From: a virus
IMG/VR virus record: IMGVR_UViG_3300036772_000561
Span: 1 to 37,274 of that record
Reading direction: 5' to 3' (one strand)
Length of the DNA: 37,274 bases
The notes below the pieces were generated by a model. The model was not told where the DNA came from. It ran no database searches and was given only the letters and a program-made list of their open reading frames with translations. Shown here one piece after another: positions 30,650 to 37,274 of the stretch. Position 1 is the first letter of the stretch; every line of letters starts with the position of its first letter. Both the position numbers and the translations under genes were made by a program.

Positions 30650-31408
30650 ATGATTCATTACCACGGCGGCCCTATAACCCCAGACACAGCAGCTCTCAGA
30701 GCGTGGAAAGGCCGGCACGCATTTATCTCATATGAACATCCAACTCAGTTGGCGCTGGCAAGCGAGGTTACTCAAAGTTTTGCTCTTGATAATGGTGCGT
30801 TTTCGGTGTGGAGCAAATCAAAGAAAAACAGGAGCGATTGGTCTGGGTATTACGAATTTGTTGCCCGCTGGATGAATCACCCGCGCTTTTCGTTCGCTGT
30901 CATACCTGACGTGATTGGCGGAACCGGAGCGGAAAATGATGTTCTTCTGGATGAGTGGCCGCACGGGAAGTTTATCGGGGCACCCGTCTGGCATATGAAC
31001 GAGCCCGACGAACGTTTTATTCGTTTGTGTCATGAGTGGCCGCGCGTGTGTATTGGATCAATGGGCGAGTATGACGCAAAAAAGCCTCGTTCTTGCCGTG
31101 CAAAGTTGCGCGATTTAATCAGTAACGTTGTTGATAAAAACGGGTATCCAATTAGCCACCTTCACGGACTGCGAATGCTGAACAAAGACATCTTTACTCA
31201 CATCCCGCTTTCTTCAGCTGACAGCACGAACGTAGCGAGAAATATTGGGATTGATAAAGCCTGGAATAAATCGGCATACGCCCCGGCATCAAAAGAGACG
31301 CGCGCAGCTGTGTTGGTCGAGCGCATAGAGGCCTACAACAGCGCATCTTCACTTGATTATGACGCTGAGAAAGACCGGTTCACACCTCAGCTAGCATTCG
31401 AAATTTAA
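30650..31408 (+). CDS. TGT/DpdA-like transglycosylase superfamily protein
   Basis: A 252-residue protein that looks like a short tRNA-guanine transglycosylase fold. Points in order: ALDNGAFSVWS (45-55), matching the TDSGG(F/Y)QV motif of TGT with Asp47; IPDVIGG (85-91); IGSMGEYD (135-142), matching the GGLAVGE loop; HLHGLRML (170-177); and SSADSTNVARN (188-198), where TGT places the nucleophile Asp before its TRxARN-like segment. DpdA enzymes of this fold insert 7-deazaguanine bases into DNA, which can protect phages from restriction. No deazaguanine synthesis genes are in the window, so host preQ0 would be needed. Confidence 0.6.
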   Translation: MIHYHGGPITPDTAALRAWKGRHAFISYEHPTQLALASEVTQSFALDNGAFSVWSKSKKNRSDWSGYYEFVARWMNHPRFSFAVIPDVIGGTGAENDVLLDEWPHGKFIGAPVWHMNEPDERFIRLCHEWPRVCIGSMGEYDAKKPRSCRAKLRDLISNVVDKNGYPISHLHGLRMLNKDIFTHIPLSSADSTNVARNIGIDKAWNKSAYAPASKETRAAVLVERIEAYNSASSLDYDAEKDRFTPQLAFEI

Positions 31409-31418
31409 GGACACCGCA

Positions 31419-31940
31419 ATGAGCGCTATTGAAGTCTTGAAGCAAAAAACTGACGGCATGCCTGATGAGGTGATCATCACCCTCACAGCGCAGCAAGCCA
31501 AAGCACTACTCGACCAGCTCGAAGCAGAACGCCAGCGGGCTGATAAGGCAGAGCTTGAACTGATAAAGCCATTACCGATTGGTGAACTCATTCAGAGACT
31601 AGAGGGCCAAACATATGAAAAGTGGTTCTCGAAATCGTATCTGAAAGCCGATCAGGTGCCGATTGCATGGCTGAATGACGCACATCTAGCGCGTGGACAC
31701 ATCGAGGGGGAAGCAGGTGAAGAGGATGCCGGGCCTGGAATGATTCCCGTTTACCGCGAACAATTCATCTCCCCGCCAAAGCCTGTTTCTCCCCCAGTCG
31801 GCGAAATCGTCGCGTGGTCTGGCACGAACCGCAATATGGGGATCACCCGGGATATCGATTTCCGGTTCTTCCGGTTCGATGTGAAGCCGGGTACGAAGCT
31901 TTATGCCGTTGAATCATCATCAGGCGAAAGCAATGCCTGA
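31419..31940 (+). CDS. Ead/Ea22-like accessory protein
   Basis: A 173-residue protein with an N-terminal helical part (LTAQQAKALLDQLEAERQRA) and a C-terminal module GEIVAWSGTNRNMGITRDID followed by KPGTKLYAVE, as in variable accessory proteins of lambdoid early operons. These families keep a constant ending and exchange N-termini. Ten bases separate it from the TGT-like gene. Function unknown. Confidence 0.6.
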   Translation: MSAIEVLKQKTDGMPDEVIITLTAQQAKALLDQLEAERQRADKAELELIKPLPIGELIQRLEGQTYEKWFSKSYLKADQVPIAWLNDAHLARGHIEGEAGEEDAGPGMIPVYREQFISPPKPVSPPVGEIVAWSGTNRNMGITRDIDFRFFRFDVKPGTKLYAVESSSGESNA

Positions 31941-32091
31941 GCGTTCTCATTTAGTAAGAAGTGTATTTGTAAAACGAATGCTGGATCTGTGGTTTGTCCC
32001 AGCTGAGTTTGCTCCAGTAATGCCGCCCGGGGAGAAAATGCCCTGGTGGCGTTCTGGGAAATATTACGGCCGATTTCGGGTCGGTCATTAA
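31933..32091 (+). CDS. 52-residue basic phage protein
   Basis: A short frame MPERSHLVRSVFVKRMLDLW, ending SGKYYGRFRVGH, with a central EFAPVMPPGEKMPWW. Its ATG overlaps the preceding stop (ATGCCTGA), indicating coupling. Length and charge are typical of small early genes; no function is known. Confidence 0.55.
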   Translation: MPERSHLVRSVFVKRMLDLWFVPAEFAPVMPPGEKMPWWRSGKYYGRFRVGH

Positions 32092-32129
32092 ACCGGTGTG
32101 CAGCCGGATAACAATGTGTGGAGGTTCGC

Positions 32130-32336
32130 ATGATCAGTTTGGACTGTGTCCCAGTCAGTGCATATTGCAGCACGACCGGGGAAACCATCGAGGCCATCAA
32201 TAAGCGCATTCAGCGCGGCGTCTGGAAGGAAGGTGTTCAGGTGTTAAAAGTTGATGGCGTAAAAGAACGTTGGATTGATCTTGCGGAGGTAACAAAGTGG
32301 GCGAGAGGGAACCGGCAAAATTGCCAAGAGGCGTGA
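32130..32336 (+). CDS. xis: Excisionase
   Basis: A 68-residue winged-helix-like protein: YCSTTGETIEAINKRIQRGV, WKEGVQVLKVDGVKERWIDL and AEVTKWARGN, the pattern of Xis proteins. It should bend attachment-site DNA and direct integrase to excision. ATG 32130 follows TGTGTGGAGG. It overlaps the integrase start by 40 bases, so the two are probably co-translated, as in lambda. Confidence 0.82.
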   Translation: MISLDCVPVSAYCSTTGETIEAINKRIQRGVWKEGVQVLKVDGVKERWIDLAEVTKWARGNRQNCQEA

Positions 32337-33490
32337 CGTTACGCAGTCACAAATCAGGCCAAACCATAAATATCACATTTACATATAAAGGGGTGAAATG
32401 CCGTGAGCCCCTTTCTAATATCGATGTGAACCCGAAAAATATTAAATATGCCGAAAGGTTACTGGGAGAAATTCACAATAAAATCGAACGCGGTGTTTTC
32501 AATTATGCGGATCAATTCCCGAGGTCCACACGGTTAAAACTTTTTGGGAATAACCAGAGTTCGAAATCCGTAAAAGACTATATGGACGAATATATAACTC
32601 TTTGCGAATTGCGCGGTCTGGCCCCCTCAACTATTACCGGTTATAAAAAATGCCGTTCGGCGTTGAAGGACATGCACAAAATGCAAGTCTCAGACATAAC
32701 CACGGCAATCGTTAAGAGCTGGATCAAGCACCAGACCACGACGTTAAAAACCACTAGGAACCGGCTATCGTTCCTTGGCCTGGCGATAGATGAAGCGGTG
32801 ACTGATGGTTACCTGTCGACAAACCCGGTCTCTCAGGTTTCAGCGTCGCGTTATAAAAACGATACTGAAACAGCAGAGAGTGAATACATCGTTGACCCAT
32901 TCGAGCCAGAGGAAGTTACGGCCATACTCTCAGCGGCCAGATCGCCACAGGAAGAAAACCTATTCCGGTTTGCATTCAGATCAGGGTTGCGCAGCTCGGA
33001 ACTGTGCGCGCTGCGGTGGGATTACATCGACTTTGTTGGCGCAACGGCGCACATACAGACAGCCAGTGTTGAAGGTGTGACGAAGGGAACGAAAACGCGG
33101 GCGGGTAAAAGGAAAGTAGAACTGGACGGTGAAGCGTTACGCGCGCTGAAAGAGCAAAAGCAATTCTCCTTCATGCACAGCGAGTTTGTTTTTCTGGATC
33201 CGAAGACGGGGGAGCCTTGGGCTGGTGCCGACGCAATCCGGAAGAAAGCCTGGTTACCGGCGGTGAAGAAAGCCGGAGTCAGATATCGCAATCCGTATCA
33301 GACCCGACACACCTTCGCGACCATGCATATCAGCATGAACGCCAACCTGTTTTGGCTGTCCGGACAGATGGGGCACAAGGGGCCAGAGATGCTGTTCAGG
33401 CATTATGGTTCCTACCTGAAAGCGTACAGTGGAGTGACAGAGGAAGTACGTCAAAAGAGCCGTAAAGGATACGCAGAACCGGAAAAATAA
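32297..33490 (+). CDS. int: Tyrosine-family integrase
   Basis: A 397-residue recombinase starting with GTG. Residues 1-70 form an arm-type DNA-binding domain, 90-175 a core-binding domain (YMDEYITLCELRGLAPSTIT). The catalytic domain has Arg232 in SGLRSSEL, Arg337-His338 in YQTRHTFAT, His360 in GHKGPEM and nucleophile Tyr370 in FRHYGSY. The first His of the HxxR box is Tyr, a frequent variant. It reads towards attR 30 bases away and should integrate at the 3' end of ssrA. Confidence 0.95.
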   Translation: MGEREPAKLPRGVTLRSHKSGQTINITFTYKGVKCREPLSNIDVNPKNIKYAERLLGEIHNKIERGVFNYADQFPRSTRLKLFGNNQSSKSVKDYMDEYITLCELRGLAPSTITGYKKCRSALKDMHKMQVSDITTAIVKSWIKHQTTTLKTTRNRLSFLGLAIDEAVTDGYLSTNPVSQVSASRYKNDTETAESEYIVDPFEPEEVTAILSAARSPQEENLFRFAFRSGLRSSELCALRWDYIDFVGATAHIQTASVEGVTKGTKTRAGKRKVELDGEALRALKEQKQFSFMHSEFVFLDPKTGEPWAGADAIRKKAWLPAVKKAGVRYRNPYQTRHTFATMHISMNANLFWLSGQMGHKGPEMLFRHYGSYLKAYSGVTEEVRQKSRKGYAEPEK

Positions 33491-33523
33491 AATAAGCCTT
33501 TTACATTTAACCGGTTAGAAAAG

Positions 33524-33558
33524 TTCGGACGCGGGTTCAAATCCCCCCAGCTCCACCA
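33524..33558 (+). other. attR: duplicated 3' end of tmRNA gene
   Basis: TTCGGACGCGGGTTCAAA to AGCTCCACCA matches the end of enterobacterial ssrA (T-arm, acceptor strand and CCA). The full tmRNA cannot fit here because the integrase gene lies directly upstream, so this is the crossover copy; the intact gene must be left of the window. Relative to the standard T-arm, one stem pair is lost (CCCCC instead of CCCGC) and the loop has one change. Confidence 0.82.
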
Positions 33559-33600
33559 AATTCTTGGTTGATGGTTACCAGAGCCATCCAACGAAGTCCT

Positions 33601-33636
33601 GAAAGCCCGCAAGGCGTAAGCCCTGCGGGCTTTTTT
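33601..33636 (+). terminator. Terminator downstream of attR (ssrA-type)
   Basis: AAAGCCCGCA / TGCGGGCTTT stem followed by TTTTTT. Before integration it would have been the host ssrA terminator, now separated from its gene by the prophage. Confidence 0.85.
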
Positions 33637-33975
33637 GTATCTTTAATTTTCCCCGGGACCTCTGAAAAAGAGCCACCGATGTGAATTCGTTATTGAGCTG
33701 TTCCAAAATAATCGGAATGTCAGGATTTTCTTAGTCCTGCATCGACTTCACTGATTCCCATCGCGTATTTTGTACCCAATATGGTAGGGTTTCAGGCACA
33801 TCGTCGAAGCTTTTAATAAAAAATCGTAAGTATTTTTAAGACTCATTTAAATTAAAATAAACAAGTGAAGTTCTATGGCTTTCATTATAAAAACAATAAG
33901 ACACAAATACTTTTTAAAAACGACCGCATACTAGTCCTCCTGCATCCAAACCAATATGATTCAAGAGAAATAGCT

Positions 33976-34059
33976 ATGACATCGTCTAATGGTAAAGTTT
34001 TACGCTTACCCGCTACCTCGCTCAAAACGGGTCTTTTCAGATCCACAATTTATGATTGA
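33976..34059 (+). pseudogene. Truncated AlpA-like regulator remnant
   Basis: Twenty-seven codons starting at ATG 33976 after AAGAGAA. KVLRLPATSLKTGLFRSTIYD is the start of an AlpA-type HTH (usually RLPEV..KTGLSRSTIY), but a stop follows at once where about 40 more residues are expected. AlpA genes belong to island and P4-type integrase modules, so this is probably scar of an earlier element in the same tmRNA site. A GTG-started frame from 33865 is in the same phase but not protein-like. Confidence 0.6.
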
Positions 34060-34196
34060 GTGAACCCCAAAACCGCCCCGTTTTGACTCACTACTGCCAA
34101 GATCAGGGCCTTTGAGGAGTCTGTCTTGGGCATCCAAAGAAGCTGATAGTGAGCTCAGTTTCTGCACCTATTATCAATAATTACATTTAATTATAA

Positions 34197-34225
34197 TTGA
34201 CATCAAAAACATTTATTTAAATGAT
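34197..34225 (+). promoter_or_regulatory. Possible chitinase promoter
   Basis: TTGACA at 34197-34202, then 17 bases and AATGAT, within a strongly AT-rich region 160 bases before the start. The -10 match is weak, so the site is tentative. Confidence 0.35.
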
Positions 34226-34385
34226 GAATATATCTTTATTGTTTAAATACATATGGGTAAGTTTGATTTATTCGTTCTTAATATATAATTAAATACTATG
34301 CAGACAATGTAAATGATATAAAGGCGCGTATTTTTTTTGCATCCCTCGTGAATAACGAGTTTATGGACAAATTTGGAAGCTATTT

Positions 34386-37274
34386 ATGCGCTTAAATAAA
34401 TTAACTGCGGCAATCCTGTTTTCAGCTATTGGATTCCCGATAATTTCGTCAGCTGCCACCGTGGCGGGAAATGACGAGACGAACACCTTCTCAGGCCTCG
34501 ATTACTCGATGATGATCACCAAAGATGGTGGTCACACCTGGACTGCGTATACCGAAGCATCGCAAAACAACTTCCCTGGTACTGTTTTAGCAGAAGTCGC
34601 GCCGAAACAAGAACTGGCTATTATCTCCGAAGACTACGATCCGAACCGCACCTATAAAGGCGGTGATACCGTTCGCTTCCTCGGATATTACTGGACTGCA
34701 CAATGGTGGGTTGATCAGGGCATCAGCCCGGGCACTGATCCGGTTTGGAAATCCGGCGATGCGATTAATATCAAGCCTTACGCCACCTTCCAGTTCACGC
34801 CGTATACCGGCCAGAACGCAATCGATCTGCAGACCCGTGAAAAGGCCCGCGTGGCTGCTGAGCGTAAAGTGATTGGCTACTTCCCGGAATGGGGTGTGTA
34901 TGAAGCACATAACTTCTTTACCCCGGATAAAGTTGACTACTCTGGCCTGACCCACCTGAACTACGGTTTTGCGGTGGTCAAAGACGGTGTAGTGACCATG
35001 CATGACACCGACAAAGCTCCGAGCCTGATCAAAGATCTGGATAAACGCACAGAAGCGGCCAACGTGGCGCATATGATTTCTGTCGGTGGCTGGAATAACT
35101 CTCAGGAAGGTGTCTTCGAAAACGCAACTGCTACGGATGCAGGTCTTGAGAAACTGGCCAACAGCATGGTCAGCTATATGGCGCAGTGGAATTTCGACGG
35201 CCTGGACATTGACTGGGAATACCCGGACACCGAAGCTGAAAAAGCGCAATTCACCAAGCTTATCCAGTCTCTACGCAGCAAGCTGGATGCACAGGGTCTT
35301 AAAGATGATAAGTACTATCAACTTTCTGCGGCAGTCACCACCAACCACAACAACATTCAGTACATCAACCCGGCTGTGACCGCGCCATTGCTGGATAGCG
35401 TAAACGTGATGGCGTATGACATCCACGGTGCTTTTGATCCATTAACCGGTCATAACGCACCACTGTATGAAAACAGCCATGATGAAGATAAAGAGCTGAA
35501 CGTGGCCGACACCATGACTGCTTACGTCGAAACCTGGCAAGTACCAAAAGCCAAGCTGATGATGGGGATCCCTTACTACGGTCGTGGCTGGGGCCATGTT
35601 CCTGGAACCGAGCTGATTCCTGGTTTACCGGGCATGTTCAACACCGGTGCCGCATCTGTCAAAGGCGCATGGGACGATGCAGATCAATTAACAGGTACCA
35701 ACCCGTGGTATGTGCTGAAACAAAAACTGAGCACTGGCGAATACACGCGCTACTGGGACTCTGAGTCACACGTACCGTATCTCTACAGCAAAACCAAGCA
35801 AGAATTCCTGACCTATGACGATCCGCAGTCTATTAAGGAAAAAGTTGACTATATCAATGCGCAAGGCTTTGGTGGCGCAATCCTGTGGGATATCAGTGGT
35901 GATACCCCGGAACACGAACTGGGTAATATCGTTAAAGAAGTAAAAAACACGCCGCTGCCGGATGATTCCGATGAGCCCGAAGACCCGATTATTGATAAGG
36001 ACGACCTGAAAGCTATTTTTGTCAACCTGCTCAATGGTCAAACTCACGTTGTTGTGAACATTGATTCAAGCAAATACGAAAGTGGCTACGGATTTACTGC
36101 GTCTGTCGACGGGGATTATCTCTTTAATAGCGAAGGCTCTAAATCTTACTATGCCGGTGTGAGCCACTATGGAAAAGAGGTTTCATTGAGTACCAACTTT
36201 GAGGCCAAGAGTCGCCTGAAAGTGGGTTCAGTTATAACCGTTACTCGTGACTACCCGAACAAGGCTGTACTGGGTCAACTGACTGTGACGCAAGATATGC
36301 TGAATGGTGAAAATCCGGTGATTTTTGATGGCAGCGTGAAATCGATGAGCGTGTCGAAAATCAATAACGTGCCATACGTATTCGTTGATTTTGATAAAGC
36401 GATACTTCACAGTGAGGATGGTTCTTCTTATATAGCCAAAATCATTGATGATAAGCAAAAAGGCAATTCCATCTTCTATTGCGATAATGGAAAATGCAAA
36501 CTCAGCACCGTGACTGAAGATAGCACTATTACACACGTTAAGTCGGATGAGAAAGATATCTCTCTCGGTGAAACCGTTGTCATTGAGCGTATTTCACCTA
36601 ACCCGGCAACTGTCGCTAAAATCGTCGTCACCAGCTTTGATCCACAACCGCAGCCAGAACCCGAACCAGAACCAACGCCAGAGCCAGAGCCAGAACAGGT
36701 GCACGGTCTTAAAGCCACACTGTTCCAGAATTCTGGTTTAACGGGTGATAGCCTGGATGTCACCGGGGACATCGCTTGCTTAACCGGTGTGAAGATGAAA
36801 AACGGTTTTGAAGCCAATGACGAAGTGTCGTCCTTATCGCTGCCAAAAGGTTCATTGGGAATACGTTTATTCACAGACTGTCAGTTCAAAGGAACTTCAT
36901 CTCTATATAAAGCTCAATCTCAATATGATATGACCCGGACAGGCATCGAAATGAACAAAGCAGCATCATCTGTTCAGGTTATTAAAGCGATTGGTTATGC
37001 AGAAACCTATTATAAGGGCGACTGGGTAAACATTATGGGGGATACTCCATTGCTCGATGGGGGTTATGAATATTGGGAATATATGCCTAATTTCGGTGGT
37101 AAGATGTCTTCAGTAAAGGTTGCTGAGGGTTATACCGCACGCGTGTATGATAAACGTGACTATCAGGGGTCTTATATTGATGTGAAGTCAGGTGAAATGA
37201 TCCCCGACCTTTCAAATAAGTCATTTGATAACAAAGCCCTTTCAATAAAATTCTTCATCGATAAAGCCAAGTAA
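34386..37274 (+). CDS. Secreted multidomain GH18 chitinase
   Basis: A 962-residue protein ending exactly at the window edge with TAA. Residues 1-24 are a Sec signal peptide. Residues 88-125 form a CBM5/12-like chitin-binding module (YKGGDTVRFLGYYWTAQWW). GH18 spans about 162-520: SVGGWN, then DGLDIDWE with Asp271, Asp274, Asp276 and catalytic Glu278, MAYDIHGAFD, and a late WDISGDT. Residues 538-640 and 645-750 are two related beta domains. A Pro-Glu linker leads to a beta/gamma-crystallin-like pair (about 775-962; FEANDEVSSLSLPKGS). It cuts chitin outside the cell; such multidomain enzymes occur in insect-associated Yersiniaceae. ATG follows GGAAG. Confidence 0.93.
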   Translation: MRLNKLTAAILFSAIGFPIISSAATVAGNDETNTFSGLDYSMMITKDGGHTWTAYTEASQNNFPGTVLAEVAPKQELAIISEDYDPNRTYKGGDTVRFLGYYWTAQWWVDQGISPGTDPVWKSGDAINIKPYATFQFTPYTGQNAIDLQTREKARVAAERKVIGYFPEWGVYEAHNFFTPDKVDYSGLTHLNYGFAVVKDGVVTMHDTDKAPSLIKDLDKRTEAANVAHMISVGGWNNSQEGVFENATATDAGLEKLANSMVSYMAQWNFDGLDIDWEYPDTEAEKAQFTKLIQSLRSKLDAQGLKDDKYYQLSAAVTTNHNNIQYINPAVTAPLLDSVNVMAYDIHGAFDPLTGHNAPLYENSHDEDKELNVADTMTAYVETWQVPKAKLMMGIPYYGRGWGHVPGTELIPGLPGMFNTGAASVKGAWDDADQLTGTNPWYVLKQKLSTGEYTRYWDSESHVPYLYSKTKQEFLTYDDPQSIKEKVDYINAQGFGGAILWDISGDTPEHELGNIVKEVKNTPLPDDSDEPEDPIIDKDDLKAIFVNLLNGQTHVVVNIDSSKYESGYGFTASVDGDYLFNSEGSKSYYAGVSHYGKEVSLSTNFEAKSRLKVGSVITVTRDYPNKAVLGQLTVTQDMLNGENPVIFDGSVKSMSVSKINNVPYVFVDFDKAILHSEDGSSYIAKIIDDKQKGNSIFYCDNGKCKLSTVTEDSTITHVKSDEKDISLGETVVIERISPNPATVAKIVVTSFDPQPQPEPEPEPTPEPEPEQVHGLKATLFQNSGLTGDSLDVTGDIACLTGVKMKNGFEANDEVSSLSLPKGSLGIRLFTDCQFKGTSSLYKAQSQYDMTRTGIEMNKAASSVQVIKAIGYAETYYKGDWVNIMGDTPLLDGGYEYWEYMPNFGGKMSSVKVAEGYTARVYDKRDYQGSYIDVKSGEMIPDLSNKSFDNKALSIKFFIDKAK

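Larger units (their letters stand above)
33637..34385. other. AT-rich intergenic region between attR and chitinase gene
   Basis: About 750 bases without an intact gene. It holds an AlpA-like remnant (33976-34059), a short perfect-looking segment CCAAAACCGCCCCGTTTTGA, and a strongly AT-rich 240 bases before the chitinase with a TTGACA box. Composition differs clearly from both prophage and chitinase gene. Confidence 0.7.

Noticed and set aside
33524-33558. Complete tmRNA gene
   Set aside because: Only the last 35 bases are present; upstream is integrase coding sequence.
34587-35249. 220-codon frame opposite the chitinase gene
   Set aside because: Shadow of a high-scoring GH18 gene with all catalytic motifs on the other strand; no ribosome site.

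Overview
The window is most of an integrated temperate phage followed by host chromosome of an Enterobacterales bacterium. Gene content (lambda-type early and head genes, YmfL-, YfdQ- and YfdR-like genes, a tmRNA-type attachment site, a long secreted chitinase) suggests a Yersiniaceae-like host such as Rahnella, Serratia or Yersinia. The genus cannot be fixed from sequence alone. The prophage runs from beyond the left edge to about 33558. Its left end, with the intact host ssrA gene, is outside the window.

Structural and lysis region, minus strand (read right to left, 16467 to 1). Lysis comes first: holin, SAR endolysin, i-spanin and embedded o-spanin. Then come an Ig-domain protein, a minor-tail-Z-like protein, and a lambda-type packaging and head module: Nu1-like, A, W, B, C protease, acidic scaffold, D, E, FI-position protein, FII-like. 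A Mu-type contractile tail follows: tail-terminator-like, gp38-like, sheath, tube, duplicated tail-assembly chaperone with a frameshift product, tape measure, DNA-circularisation protein. The particle is therefore predicted to be a myovirus with a lambda-like head and a Mu-like tail. Most neighbours overlap by a few bases (ATGA, GTGA, TAATG, TGATG), so translation is probably coupled.

Cargo between antiterminator Q and lysis (16606-18830). A small two-helix membrane protein lies on the plus strand. An AT-rich, self-contained minus-strand operon beside it encodes an unknown 204-residue protein and an XRE-ImmA/IrrE metallopeptidase, with its own promoter, repeated operator half-sites and terminator. 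This is the best candidate for an uncharacterised defence, toxin-antitoxin or immunity module.

Early and regulatory region (18977-27310). Leftward from cro: YmfL/CII-like, two small genes, replication proteins O (with iteron origin) and P, a small unknown gene, an orphan DNA methyltransferase, a 54-residue gene, a nuclease-like protein, RusA, a Rha/KilAC antirepressor, a DUF968/Ref-like HNH protein and antiterminator Q. The CI repressor is divergent from cro, and matching operator half-sites lie at PR and PL.

Rightward PL operon (27282-33490). A roughly 350-nt leader with two long perfect inverted repeats and a tRNA-like fold precedes YfdP-, YfdQ- and YfdR-like genes, a DUF551 protein, a zinc-finger-like protein, a TGT/DpdA-like enzyme, small accessory genes, excisionase and integrase. 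The integrase reads towards a copy of the 3' end of tmRNA (attR).

Right of attR (33559-37274). After the host ssrA-type terminator lies an AT-rich stretch with a truncated AlpA-like remnant. A 962-residue secreted GH18 chitinase follows, with a chitin-binding module, two duplicated beta domains, a Pro-Glu linker and a beta/gamma-crystallin-like C-terminus. Its stop codon is the last codon of the window.
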